A stretch of 64,000 nucleotides of DNA, taken from contig WHVY01000002.1 of the NCBI GenBank assembly GCA_022266195.1, positions 3,797,001 to 3,861,000 of the forward strand, given 5' to 3'. The translations under genes and the position numbers were made by a program. Source of the DNA: Tetranychus cinnabarinus (taxonomy: Eukaryota > Arthropoda > Arachnida > Trombidiformes > Tetranychidae). The notes beneath the pieces are model-generated. The model was given only the letters and a program-made list of their open reading frames with translations, was not told the origin of the DNA and did not search any database. This document shows, in pieces, positions 1 to 11,400 of the stretch (positions are counted from its first letter, which is position 1; the number at the start of each line of letters is the position of its first letter).

Positions 1-2
1 CT

Positions 3-3000
3 AATATTCAACAACTCATTACTTTATATAAGAATAATGATCCTATTGTCCTGAAAAGATATGTTCTTAAAGATGGTCTAATTTACCGAAAAGATTTAAC
101 AACTCCATTTGGTTCACGTTTAGTCATTGACTTCAAACTCCTCAAAGATATATTCTCGTATGAACACGAGTCACCTTTAGGAGGTCACTTTGGACCTGAA
201 AAGACATATTTACAAATTTCCCGAAGATTCTGGTGCTCTTATCTTTATGATTATGTCAAAAAGTTATGCGATAGTTGTGTCGTATGCCAGATTGCAAAGC
301 CCTCAAACATAATTTATGTTGACCCTTCTTTTAAACCTATCCCAAAGGAAATCTTTGAAAGGTTTGAACTCGACGTTCAGGGTCCAATTACCATCAATCA
401 GGTAAAGAAGTATATTATTGTCTTAGTAGATATATTATCACGCTATGTTATTGCCCAGCTCACTACTAACCAAACTGCTCAAACAGTTATTAACATGCTT
501 AAATCTTGTTTTCAAACTTACGGTTTCCCTAAAGTCATTCAGACTGATAGAGGAACTAATTTTACCTCTGAAGCAGTGCATCAATTTCTCAAAGAAAATG
601 GTGTAAAGCATGAGCTTTCTAACCCTTATCATCCTCAATCTCAAGGCGTTGTGGAACGAGCAAATCGTACCATAGCTGAAAGATTGCGATCATATGTTAT
701 AACTAATGATACTAAGAACTTAAAAAATACGCTTGAAACCTCTTTATTTGCAATCAATTCCTCAATTCATAAAATTACCAGATTCTCACCATATTTTCTT
801 GTGTATGGTCGACATCCAAGAAAACCTTTGGACAATCTATTAGATTTCCCTGATTCTTATTCATTCAATGTCAATCAAGCGAGAAAACTTGCTTTTGCTA
901 GATTACATGCACAACAGCTCTATCAGATAAATCGAACCAAATCACTTCATCCAACTTCTCCTTACAGAGAAGGAGATTTCGTTTACATCAAGAATGAATC
1001 AATTGATTCTTCAACTTCAAAGAAACTTCGTGAAAAATATCATGGACCTTACTTGGTCTGTGGACTTCAAAAAGGTTCTTTACTTCTTTTAGAACTAGAT
1101 GATCTAGGACTATTCAGCTGTAATGTCTCTAACACAAAATTATATCGAGGTGAGATAACCAAAGAAATGCAAATTTTACGAGATAATTACTTTAACCCAG
1201 AAACTTATTTAGAAACAGAAAACTTTTCAACTCCTGAACCTGATAATGAAAATGATCAAAACAATTCAATTCCAACTCAAACTATTCCTTCAGATTCAGA
1301 CTTAACTAATTCAGATTTAAATAACACTTCTTCATCTTCAATTCCTTCCATTACTAATGATTCCCCTGAAGAAACCCCCTTAATAATAACAAAAAAGCCA
1401 AATAATCTCAATGATTATTTATCCTCAGAAAATTCAACTAACAATCCCTTAAACCAAAATTTTCACGCTTCTAATGATGATATATCTAACAATGATAATA
1501 ATGACTTAAATCAAAATCAAAATTCAATTCAAAAAGAAGCCTCAAATTCAGTTCCTAAAAATAAGCCAAATTCAAATGAAAACCTGAACTCTGAAAATTC
1601 AATGCCTGTAAAGATTCCCTTTGAAAATGCTCATTACATTGAAAAAGCCTTACCAAATTTAACTCAAAAAGCCGTTAAAATTAAACCTAAAAGAAAGTAT
1701 GTAAGTGCTGACAAATCAATTGTCAATCAAAGCCCAGATTTGATTAATCATAATTTAACCAGACCCTTGACTAGAGCTCAAGCTAAAATTCAAAACCAAA
1801 ATTTTACTTATGTTTTATATTTGCTTTATGCTTCAACCTCTGACGAGATGTTAACCTTTGATAAGGTAATAGATTACCGCTCTTTCTCACAGTCTAACAG
1901 TATTAACTTTGTTAATTTTTCGACCAATCAAAATCAATGCTTCCCCCGAGTGAGACGAGAAATTAACCCCTTTGTGATCGAGCGAAAATCTAAGACAAAG
2001 AAAGTGTCTTCACACTTAACACTTTACCTTTCACTCTCGTCTAAGTCGTTTCAAAGCTTAAGCTTTAATCTCAAACCTTCCTTATTTCAACTTTCAACTT
2101 TTTCAGATTCAAATCTTTCTCTGGTTAAACTTTCAAAATTTCTAAGTTTTCTTAATTCAATTCAACTTCAAACTTCTATTCAATTTCAATTGAATTCAAA
2201 AATTTCAGTTTCTTATTTCCCACTTATTCAAACATTCATATTTTATTCAAATCTTTCATTCCAAAATTCCCTTTCAAATTCCGATTTTAAACAGTTTCTT
2301 ACTTTCATTTCAAACCTTATTCCTTTAAAATTTCCTTACATTCATTTCTTTAAAATCATTATGTCTTCGACACCAACTTCTGCTAATTTAAACACTTCTC
2401 AACGAGTTATGACTCCGTTGAAATCAACATTAATTGAACGAATTACACCCAGTGGTGAAACTGTTGTTGTGCCAACTCCTCCGCCGAGATCAACAAGTAT
2501 TAGATCTCCATCTCCTAACAATAATCAACCGATTATAAGTGATGAACACTCTATTCCGGTGATTCCTGAACATGATTTGTTGGATCCAAATCAAGTGCCT
2601 TCAACTGATACTCAAGATGTTCAATCTTCTGTTGCTCAAGGAGCCTCGCCTGTTAACACTAAATACAATGCTGACAACTTCAACTTTCAATCTTTAATCG
2701 AAGATGATTCAAATGACGAGATGAAAGCTGTTCGTATTCCTCGTCCTAACCCTGGTCCTGGAAATCATTCTAAAGATGATAAAAAAGGCGATGGCCCCTC
2801 TGTTTTCAAGGTCCCTTTCCCTAGCGCTAAACGCTCTACCAATTCAAGCCATCCTAATAAGAGATCAAACAATGAAACGGTTCCACCTTCAGATGAACAA
2901 AATAAATCAGAGATAAGTAATTCCGTTCCTATTTCAAGCCATTCTCAGAATCAATCTCCTAATTCCTCTCCTTCCTCTAATGCTTCAGTTGTTACCGTCC

Positions 3001-6000
3001 AACAAGTTTATCCTGAAAGGTACTTGAAACCTTCTCAGTATAACTTTGAACCAGGTACTTACCCTGCTCCTCTTCCAACCGCTCCTCTACCTGATTATCT
3101 TACTGACGAACGATTCAAAGAAATCAAAAAGTTGGTAATTCAAGAAGCCAAGGTATTTAATGAACTTCGAGAGAAGTTTAACATTATGATTAGAGAGAAA
3201 CTCTACATGAATCTTTATCATGACGAGAGTATTAAAACAATTGAGTTAGAATTCATCCCTCATGGCTTGACAAAAGCTCAAATCATTAATCCTGAGATTG
3301 ATCGAATTGAAAAAACAATTCGCTGTCAACTATGTGAACAAATATCTATTGATCCAAGGGAATGCAGATCATGTAGAAACTGGTACTGTCTCCTTTGTGT
3401 CAGATGGCTTCGAGAACTTGTCCCTACTTTAGGCTTATCTCCTCTCTTCCATAATCAACAATTTATTTGTATCATTCCTCAATGTGTACAATATTTTGCT
3501 TTTAAGGATGGATATCCCTTTTACCAAGAAGTTTCTAACACTGAAAACCTTGAAATATATAATAAATCTATGTTTAAATGCCGCAGAACCCTTTGTCCCG
3601 AATTTATTGAACATTCCTTATTCATTGAACATGAAGCTAAGTGCAGACTAGGTCTAGTAATAGAAGAGTTTGACTTCTATGTCAAATTACCTTTTCAATC
3701 TAACCATTTCAGAAGAGAGCTAAATGAATCTCCTAAACGATTAGCTAACTTTCTCCCAGACCATCTTAAAACAGGAAGTTTAGCCATTCCACCAAATCAC
3801 AATACTCATGAGAACCGATGGTATGAAATCATGAAATTGTGGGCATGTTTATCTTATCTTAAAGATGTACATCCGGAAGATCCTCTCCTAAGACCTTGCG
3901 CTATCCGCTCAATTGCAAATGTAAACTTCCACTTTTGGGAAAATCTCAAAAGATCAAAAGATCCTACTTATCCCATTTACGAAGGTGAAGAGTTCCTTCA
4001 GAAAGTAGTTGGTTTTGAACCAACTGTTGGTGAACGACCTGATCCCTCAGTTATTCCTCGCCCTCATACTATTCAATGGTCATCCGTTCCCTTTTACCTC
4101 ATCCATGATTCTGAAGAGTGGCTTAACGTAGCAATTGGGATTCCTCCAAGATTTACTCAGAGATTCAAAAAGCCTGTTTCAGCTGACTCTCCTTGGGATT
4201 CCCCTCATCCTTATATCCGAATTAATCCTATCAGACGACTTCCTCAAGAAGAAAGAGAACGATTCATTCAATCTCTTCAAAGTCGATTTCCTTCACTCAA
4301 ACGCCTTCCTAATGCTGATCCTTTACCTTCTCCATCTATCAAAGCTCCATATCGTCAAAACAAAATAACATATCCAGCTAGTGAATTCAATAGATTAACT
4401 ATCATTAACATGCCTCCTCTTCGAGCGAGAACTGAAAATTTAATTAGAGAAGCAATGGAAATGTTTCCTACGCCTCATCTTACCTTCTCTATTCATATGA
4501 CTTACTGCCGTATCGAAGGATTGTCTCATGATAAATCTAAAATAGGGCCAATACCTCGTCCAATTTGGATAGTAATAGTAGATGGATATCGTTCTGTTGT
4601 TTTTGAAAGTTTTATTGGCTATGACAATATAACTTATATGGATTCTCATTTTCATGGTATTACCAGAAAAGATTTAAAGAATGCAAGATCCTTCATAAAT
4701 GTTCGTGATCAAGTTATCACTTATTTAGCTACTGCTCAAGTTATTATTGGATCTGGCCTGATAAACGCTATGCGCTCCTTAGATCTTACTGATTTCGAGA
4801 TTGATCAGTTGAAACCAAAGTTTCGAGATGTCACACAAATTTTTTCTCCATATCGAGAGCATCCTGCTTCCTTAGCGCTTATTTCATTCTTACTGTTCCC
4901 TGGATTCACAATTCAAGAAGAACCTCATTCTCCTGCTATTGAGGCTTTTACTTCAATGAACTTGTACCTAGCTTTTTGGCAACAAATAGAAGCTAAAGCT
5001 AAAGAGCACAACGGAATCCATCATTCCAATATGTCAAGAACATGTGGAAATGCTAATGTTTCTAAATTACTTCAACTTTACACTAAAAGAGTTGAACGAA
5101 ATGAAGCTCGTTGGCCGAGTGAATGGTCTTACAATTTAAGACATCATACTCCTGGTTTTGACAAACGTTGTGTTACTCCAGCCTCACAACCAACTTCTTC
5201 ACAATATGAGAATGCAGCTCCAGAAGATAATCATTCAGTACATTCAGTTGATACTGAAACCTCAACGATACTCGCTAATGACGATTATTCTTCATCAATT
5301 CCTGTCATTGATTTAGAAAAAGAAGAAGCAGATCAAATTGAAAGACCTGAAAGACCTGAACCTGGACAAAAGACTCCAGAATCAACCACAGATGAGTCTT
5401 CTCAAGTTGTTGGAAATGACAATCAAACTGATCAACCCTCAACACAATCTCAACCTCCTTCTCCTCCTCCAATTATTAATCAACCTGAAGTTCCTTCCAT
5501 TCCTACCGTTCCTCAAACAGTTAATCCTAATTCTCCAGAAATTCCACCTCCTCAGTCAAAAAATTCAGAAAATAGAAGTCCTTCTACAACATTTCAGCCG
5601 AGAGTCTTAACCATTAAAAATCCTGCTCATAATCCTGTAGCTCGAGAGCCTTTAACTGAAAAGAATCCATCTCAGGAAGAAATAGCTGCATTGATTGAGT
5701 CATTAAACCGAGGCGATATTCCCTTAGTTGCTCATGTATTAGAGACTCCTACAAAACCTATCAATAAGACTCCTCCACCTGAAACTTCACCACCTCATCC
5801 TATTTCCATTCAAACTCAAACTTCTCCTGAAAAGCCCCCTGAACCTGAAACTCCTCTTACAGCTCAACCAACCTCACAAACCAAACAAGCAGACTTTCCT
5901 CCACCAGCAATAGATTTACCCAGAGTTTCCGATTCAATCTATTCTGACATTTCCTCAACCACATTAACCGCATATGAAAACCTTCCAAGAACTTCTTCTA

Positions 6001-6362
6001 CTTCATCTTCCGAATATTTTACAGACAATGCCTCAGTATTCCTAGGAGCTACTCCTTCAAACTCACGATCATCTTCAGTTTCATCTATTTCTTCTAACAG
6101 ATCAGAAAAACTTAGAGCCGCTGAACGTATTACCAATATTTATCGCAGACTTGCTGAACCCATTCAAATACGTAGTGGATCTGACACTTCATTCATGACT
6201 CAAGCTACATCTCCTGGATACACTTCAACTGGATCGTCAGCTTCATCAAGTCAAGAAAGAAACGTTCCTCCATCGCAAATAAGACCCGAAGTTTTCTACC
6301 CATTAAAGCCTTACTCTCCTCCAACACCATCACATCTCCGGAGAAATCGACACAGTCGATGA
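3..6362 (+). CDS. Gypsy polyprotein, partial: integrase plus RING/TRAF-like zinc finger and exonuclease-like third ORF
   Basis: The frame is open from base 3, so the protein is 5'-partial (about 2119 residues visible). Integrase comes first: an HHCC zinc-binding region beginning near residue 55, then catalytic D124, D182 and E218 with the 35-residue DD35E spacing. After a low-complexity N/S/Q-rich tail and a Ser/Phe/Leu-rich stretch (nt about 1985-2360), an in-frame ATG at 2361 starts a conserved region found in all three Gypsy elements here. Near residues 1108-1135 it has C-x2-C-x9-C-x2-C-x4-C-x2-C, RING-like with Cys where RINGs often have His. Residues 1193-1217 form a second Cys/His cluster like a TRAF-type finger. 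Residues about 1495-1665 follow the order of REXO4/ISG20 exonucleases, but the first DxE motif is absent. The C-terminus is Pro/Ser/Thr-rich. Whether ORF3 is made as part of the polyprotein or from its own ATG is unknown. Confidence 0.9.
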   Translation, partial: NIQQLITLYKNNDPIVLKRYVLKDGLIYRKDLTTPFGSRLVIDFKLLKDIFSYEHESPLGGHFGPEKTYLQISRRFWCSYLYDYVKKLCDSCVVCQIAKPSNIIYVDPSFKPIPKEIFERFELDVQGPITINQVKKYIIVLVDILSRYVIAQLTTNQTAQTVINMLKSCFQTYGFPKVIQTDRGTNFTSEAVHQFLKENGVKHELSNPYHPQSQGVVERANRTIAERLRSYVITNDTKNLKNTLETSLFAINSSIHKITRFSPYFLVYGRHPRKPLDNLLDFPDSYSFNVNQARKLAFARLHAQQLYQINRTKSLHPTSPYREGDFVYIKNESIDSSTSKKLREKYHGPYLVCGLQKGSLLLLELDDLGLFSCNVSNTKLYRGEITKEMQILRDNYFNPETYLETENFSTPEPDNENDQNNSIPTQTIPSDSDLTNSDLNNTSSSSIPSITNDSPEETPLIITKKPNNLNDYLSSENSTNNPLNQNFHASNDDISNNDNNDLNQNQNSIQKEASNSVPKNKPNSNENLNSENSMPVKIPFENAHYIEKALPNLTQKAVKIKPKRKYVSADKSIVNQSPDLINHNLTRPLTRAQAKIQNQNFTYVLYLLYASTSDEMLTFDKVIDYRSFSQSNSINFVNFSTNQNQCFPRVRREINPFVIERKSKTKKVSSHLTLYLSLSSKSFQSLSFNLKPSLFQLSTFSDSNLSLVKLSKFLSFLNSIQLQTSIQFQLNSKISVSYFPLIQTFIFYSNLSFQNSLSNSDFKQFLTFISNLIPLKFPYIHFFKIIMSSTPTSANLNTSQRVMTPLKSTLIERITPSGETVVVPTPPPRSTSIRSPSPNNNQPIISDEHSIPVIPEHDLLDPNQVPSTDTQDVQSSVAQGASPVNTKYNADNFNFQSLIEDDSNDEMKAVRIPRPNPGPGNHSKDDKKGDGPSVFKVPFPSAKRSTNSSHPNKRSNNETVPPSDEQNKSEISNSVPISSHSQNQSPNSSPSSNASVVTVQQVYPERYLKPSQYNFEPGTYPAPLPTAPLPDYLTDERFKEIKKLVIQEAKVFNELREKFNIMIREKLYMNLYHDESIKTIELEFIPHGLTKAQIINPEIDRIEKTIRCQLCEQISIDPRECRSCRNWYCLLCVRWLRELVPTLGLSPLFHNQQFICIIPQCVQYFAFKDGYPFYQEVSNTENLEIYNKSMFKCRRTLCPEFIEHSLFIEHEAKCRLGLVIEEFDFYVKLPFQSNHFRRELNESPKRLANFLPDHLKTGSLAIPPNHNTHENRWYEIMKLWACLSYLKDVHPEDPLLRPCAIRSIANVNFHFWENLKRSKDPTYPIYEGEEFLQKVVGFEPTVGERPDPSVIPRPHTIQWSSVPFYLIHDSEEWLNVAIGIPPRFTQRFKKPVSADSPWDSPHPYIRINPIRRLPQEERERFIQSLQSRFPSLKRLPNADPLPSPSIKAPYRQNKITYPASEFNRLTIINMPPLRARTENLIREAMEMFPTPHLTFSIHMTYCRIEGLSHDKSKIGPIPRPIWIVIVDGYRSVVFESFIGYDNITYMDSHFHGITRKDLKNARSFINVRDQVITYLATAQVIIGSGLINAMRSLDLTDFEIDQLKPKFRDVTQIFSPYREHPASLALISFLLFPGFTIQEEPHSPAIEAFTSMNLYLAFWQQIEAKAKEHNGIHHSNMSRTCGNANVSKLLQLYTKRVERNEARWPSEWSYNLRHHTPGFDKRCVTPASQPTSSQYENAAPEDNHSVHSVDTETSTILANDDYSSSIPVIDLEKEEADQIERPERPEPGQKTPESTTDESSQVVGNDNQTDQPSTQSQPPSPPPIINQPEVPSIPTVPQTVNPNSPEIPPPQSKNSENRSPSTTFQPRVLTIKNPAHNPVAREPLTEKNPSQEEIAALIESLNRGDIPLVAHVLETPTKPINKTPPPETSPPHPISIQTQTSPEKPPEPETPLTAQPTSQTKQADFPPPAIDLPRVSDSIYSDISSTTLTAYENLPRTSSTSSSEYFTDNASVFLGATPSNSRSSSVSSISSNRSEKLRAAERITNIYRRLAEPIQIRSGSDTSFMTQATSPGYTSTGSSASSSQERNVPPSQIRPEVFYPLKPYSPPTPSHLRRNRHSR

Positions 6363-6404
6363 ACCCAGTCTCAAAGAGACATCATGGTCTTCATTCCAGG
6401 GAAG

Positions 6405-7288
6405 TGTTGGGTATAATTCTGGTCCCTTTGAAACTGTTCCCTCAACTGTCTCAATTTGATTATTTCATTTAATTTTTACTTCGATCAAACTTTTAAACTT
6501 TTCAATTTTAACTTTTCTCAATTTCAAACTTTGTTAAGATTATCTTTCAACTGTCCATTTGAATCTAAATAAGCTTTGACCTCTCAATTGTGCTTAGTCT
6601 AAAATTCTGACCACAATTCCTAAGGTAATCTCGTCTTAAAATTAAGATGCTAAATTTGGTGCCATTTAGAAAGAGCAGTAAAATTGTCTTTCTTTTTAAT
6701 AACCATTCACAGGTTAAACTTAGTCTCATAGTTAATCCTTTTACAAGAGAAAAGGCTACTCTTATCTTGATGACAAGATAAGGCAAGGTTAAAACAATGA
6801 TTCAACTTTTACTGGTACTGTCACCAGATAGACAAAAGCAGACAGAGAAAGATTTTCACTTTCATTTATTTCCCTCCAAAATTTTGTTCTTTGTTTTAGA
6901 GCCACATAAAAGCTCACCTTCTGCCTTCTTCTCTTCACTCTCAGATTTGTATTCACAAATTCAATTTCATCTAAATTCCTTGTACTCATAGCGTACAGTA
7001 AATTCAATTAAACCTTAAATAAAGTTATTTCTAAATCTACAATTCTGTGCAGTCTTTAAGTCACAATGCTTTCTAATTGAAACAAGTATTCCAAGTCTCT
7101 TCGAGATCTTTTACCATTGTGCTTTTATTACTAAATCTTAAATTCATCTCTATCGAGATCCTCTACTGTGAAGTGCTGAACTTAGAAAGTTACTGAGTAA
7201 CATTTTGGTGATCCTTGAAACGAATCTAAACTTGTTGTGAAAGCGAGTGCTGCAGTCTTCTCAAGTCTACCATCATAATAACCTTTCA
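6405..7288 (+). repeat. 3' LTR of element 1
   Basis: An 884-bp block begins TG and ends CA. Its final 60 or so bases closely resemble the corresponding end of the element 2 LTR, including GTGAAAGCGAG and the terminal CTTTCA. Inside lie a TATA-like CATAAAAG at 6905-6912, at the same relative place as the TATA-like box in the element 2 LTR, and an AATAAA at 7018-7023. The partner LTR is outside the window, so the 5' boundary rests on position after the purine tract only. Confidence 0.8.
6905..6912 (+). promoter_or_regulatory. TATA-like box of element 1 LTR
   Basis: CATAAAAG sits about 110 bp upstream of the AATAAA at 7018-7023. The surrounding sequence (pyrimidine-rich, CCCTCCAAA upstream) matches the element 2 LTR, where ATAAAAA occupies the same place. 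This fits a U3/R boundary, but no start site can be read from sequence. Confidence 0.5.
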
Positions 7289-8348
7289 GTACTATCAAGA
7301 ATAAAAAGCCGTGTGACTCGGTAGAACCCCTTAAAAATAAAAACAGAAAATTATTTGAATTATCTGATAGCCATGATATCTTAGTATTGTTATGCTAGTT
7401 AATTTTTTTATCAATTCTGAGAATTAATTATTGATCAATTTCCATGAAATATATATTCTTACAATTAATAAAACCTATTTGAAATATCTTCCAGCTTTAT
7501 TGCTGGTTCATACAAGATGACCAATGAATCTATGATACAAATTGAGTAGAACAAACATTGAGCAAAAACAAATCGTTAGTTATCAGCTTGCAAATTTCCT
7601 GAGAAAATGCAATACTGGAAAAGTTTAGAGATCAAACTGTTATTTTTTGTGATTGCGATTAAAAAGTTTTGATCTAAGATTTTTCATGATAAATTTACGC
7701 ATTGTGCACACACCAAATTATGTATTTTGTGCCAAAAAATTCAAAATTTAAAGTCATTTGGAAATTCAATGACCAAAATGATTGGTAAAAAGTTTAAGCG
7801 TCGACTTAATTACTCTCAAATGTCGAATCAAAAATTTGTTTATGAACTTTTAGCTTCATCATTAATCTACTAATGTTTATTAAGTCTAAGAATAATGACA
7901 CTTATCTGGAGTTTTTGAATTTTGCGCTGAGGGTCAGGCATTAGCATAAAATCGCAAGTTATCATTAAAAGGTTCGCTATTAGATCAAAGTCAAGAGAGT
8001 GAACTGGACACTCTATAACATAACATAATTCGCTTCAAACAAAACCAATATCGAGCGAAAACTACATCAAAACAGCTTTTACGGTTGGAACGACATTGAA
8101 AAGATTATGGTAACGATAGAATCGCATCTAATCTGTTTGTTCAGAGGTTTTATCATGTTTTTATTTCATTTGACCAAGTAACTATTTATCTTCAGTTCCC
8201 TCATGTTGAATTTAATACATAAATCAAAAACCTAATCAAATGTTTTTGATGATTTTGATATCTTTGACTATCACTGAGTTATCTATTAATTTATTAATGA
8301 AAGGCGTCTTTAATTTTCGTGAACTTTGCAAACAATATTATTGAATAG
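7289..8348. other. Non-coding DNA between element 1 and gene A
   Basis: No open frame of note and no recognisable repeat apart from AT-rich sequence. From about 8170 onward the sequence is alignable with the DNA upstream of gene C (from about 42470), so this end is probably shared upstream promoter DNA of the paralogues. Confidence 0.6.
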
Positions 8349-8356
8349 TATAAAAG
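8349..8356 (+). promoter_or_regulatory. TATA box of gene A
   Basis: TATAAAAG lies 118 bp before the gene A start codon. The identical octamer is 114 bp before gene C, and the flanking sequence is conserved between the two genes (GCAAATG and ACAAATT-TTGCAATTAACTG segments downstream, ATCACTGAGTTATCT upstream). Confidence 0.7.
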
Positions 8357-8466
8357 TCTATTTAGTAAACAGTCAATTCATTTGCAAATGCGGAGCAACA
8401 GAAATTAGAAACAAATTATTGCAATTAACTGAGTTTTATATATTTCTGTATTGAATCTCCATTGCA

Positions 8467-11400
8467 ATGTTGCTCAGACTTTTAATTGTTTTCACATTGT
8501 ATTCATCAATATCAACAAGTAAGAATTGAAATTATAACTCAATCCTCTAAACCTAATAATATTTCTTAATTAACACAGTCAGTACCAACAGTTTGGTGGA
8601 TTTGCCATTGAAAGTACCTGAAGGAAGCTCAGTGATTAATGCTACTTTAACTGATGTCGTGAGTTGAACAATAAACTAATTGTCGATCAATCTAACTTTT
8701 AATTTCATCTCTTAGGGTGGATCTAAAAAGTATTTTATACAAGAGTTGATATCGACTTCTGGTCCAGCCATCAAAGGTAAAATTTTGGTCTCAAGCGATA
8801 AGGATTCCTACTCAATACATTATAATGCTGATTCTCAAACTGGGGTGGACAGTAAGGAACGGTTGGTTATTCAAGGTAAGAAGATTCAAGTTTTTTTTTG
8901 ATTTCACTGATCGATGGAATATCAATCAGATTTATGTGGTGAGAATGGTATCTTAAACAATTGATACCAATGAAGTACAAACTTACATGTATTTCTCGAG
9001 TTTTCTGTTCAAGTTGAGTCATTTTTGTTTCCATTTTTGCTCATTTCATTATCCAAAGGTACGAATTGTTTACTATTCACTTACAAGAATATTTGGGATA
9101 AAACTTTATCGGGAATCAGCAAACCCTTACTCAACCAGATTCTCTTGATGGGACCTTCGATATTATATCGAATTGATCGTTCGTTGTTTAATTGGGTAAC
9201 CATTTGCATTGATTCATTTTATAAAAATGTACTAATCGATTCTATTTGTCTGTTAATAGAAATCAATCGGAGAAAAAAATATCAGAGGAATCATGATGAG
9301 AGGGGCATCAGCAAAAGTTAATGAAAATTTGAAGATTACTTTCTATTACAAGAGTAAGTTTAACATTTGAATGCAATTAGCTGATGGAATTCATTATATT
9401 GCCACTCTTTTTATAAACTCAGGTCATCTCGATTTCCAATCTGGAATGGAAAGTCCAAGCAGAATTGAATTTAGTGGTTATGATTCAACTACGACTCCTA
9501 ATCCAGGAAAAGGTTCCATTCTTTATGTGGATATCTATTTTATTCAACATGTAGATACTTACTTTGAAGAGGAAGACCTTTTCCTAGATCAAGTCCAAAA
9601 TGAGGTTCAAGTGAGTACATGTCAATAAAAATACCAAAATAATATTATTTGTGGAAAGTCATTGATTTATACAAATGATTTATGTAAATGAAATATCTTT
9701 CATTTATTAAATACACTTTTCAAAATGAAAACATGAATTCATGCTAAAACTCATTGCTTATCCCTTGACCAGCCTCCATCTGGAATTGGATGTCCACATT
9801 ACTTATCTGGTGATAAAGCATTACCCGCGTTGAGAGTTTATCACATGCACTACATCATGGAGGAACGAATCAAAGGTTCAACTACGTCTCGATCACTTAG
9901 TGAGGTTAGTTTATCCAAGTAAATGAGGCTATGCAAAAGTATTGGAAAATTCATTTCATTACTTACGACGATTTGGGTATGCTTATTAGGACTTTGAGTA
10001 CAAACATATATTCCTTTCTCCCTTTGAAGCGTTGATTTGAATAGAAACTCGGAAGCTCACGATTTCTCTGTAAATAATGTGTTGATTGCAATATTTTAAA
10101 GCACTGAAAAAGAGTCATAAATGAATTTCAAGTTTTGTGAACTGAATTCTAAACAAATGATAGTAGAAACAGGATTTAAAATTGTATGTGGTCTAATAAA
10201 TCTTCAGTGAATAAACTATGAAATTGAATTTGGATCGTCCAGTAATCTTTTACTTCGCAGCTGAAATTTGAATGTTCAATCACCGGTACTTTCGCTCTAA
10301 ACTTTATATTTATTTGTCATTTAATTCATTTTCACTGTCAGGTTTATGCTGCCCAATTTTACGAATTTTTAAGGATAAAAACATCATTGGTTGGTTCACC
10401 AAGTGAAGTTATGTACGACTATGGACTCGGAGTTACTTATCATGTTGATACGGATGGGTCTGTTGCTGTGGTGTCTATAGACACGAATACACCTGGGATC
10501 GACAAAGATTCAAAGTTCACTTTGACTAGTCTTTTCATGCTCAATGCTATCTACAGATATCTTGGGAAGCTAAACTTGGTAAGTAAATGAAACAAAATTA
10601 ATTGAGTTCATTTTTTTTCGTCTAAATAAGCATGATTAAATAGGCATGGAAATCAAATAATTATATAAACTTTCTTTCGTTGAGTATTCTCTTCAAAGAT
10701 AGACTTTGAAAGGTATGACGGTGTTTGGTTTTGCTCGCCATTCCAAGTATCTTCAAAGATGCAAAACTTCTCAATGTGTTCATCACAATAATTCTGGAAA
10801 TTGATCGAAATTATCGATTTCCATTTCAATTATATTCGCTGTGAAGCATTCTGTATTGAGTGACCCAAGCAAAATTGAGTATCTTCTTAATGCTCAGAAG
10901 TTTGTCTGATTGTTGAATTAATACTATTACAATAATGTACTGTCAATCCCTATGAAGCGGATATTCAATAATCTTTTAGATGCATTCTGAGTAGTTTATT
11001 AGACTCAAACGGATTAATTGTAATATAACTGTAAGCTGTAACTCAAATTCCAATAAATAATCTGAATCTTCTTTAGAAACATCGATCTGGACTGCCTGTT
11101 GAAGCATGGGAATCAGTCGAATACAATGTTAACATAAATGGAAAGAAAGTGGATAAAGCTGTCATTACTCAATATTTTGCTCCATCGGTAAGTTATTTGC
11201 ATCGACCACAAATCTGATATCAAAAGAAAAGTGAGATTTGTCCAGAAATTCTTTAAACGAGTCAATTGCATGCCTTTTTAAAGATAAGTTCTATGCTTGT
11301 TCTAATTTCGATCTAAATAACGGTTTATAGCAAGATGAAGACATATTTTGGGGCTATTCTCTGGTCAGTACCAAGATCTCCATCTATGATTATGATGTAT

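Larger units (their letters stand above)
1..7288 (+). mobile_element. Gypsy-like LTR retrotransposon, element 1 (5' part outside window)
   Basis: The window opens inside pol of a Ty3/Gypsy-type element. What is visible is the end of pol with integrase, the long extra third-ORF region, a short purine-rich stretch at about 6394-6404, and a 3' LTR at 6405-7288. The LTR ends in CTTTCA, as in elements 2 and 3, and the sequence just before that end resembles the corresponding end of the element 2 LTR. Its proteins are clearly related to element 2 and more distantly to element 3. The other LTR and the target duplication cannot be checked because they lie outside the window. No frame break is visible in the part seen. 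Confidence 0.93.

Noticed and set aside
4480..5100. An active 3'-5' exonuclease encoded by the retrotransposon
   Set aside because: The first acidic DxE motif and the third-motif Asp are not present in any of the three copies, so catalysis by the usual two-metal mechanism is unlikely.
2361..6362. Envelope gene in the third ORF
   Set aside because: No signal peptide, furin-type site or membrane segment; zinc fingers and a nuclease-like fold point to an intracellular protein.
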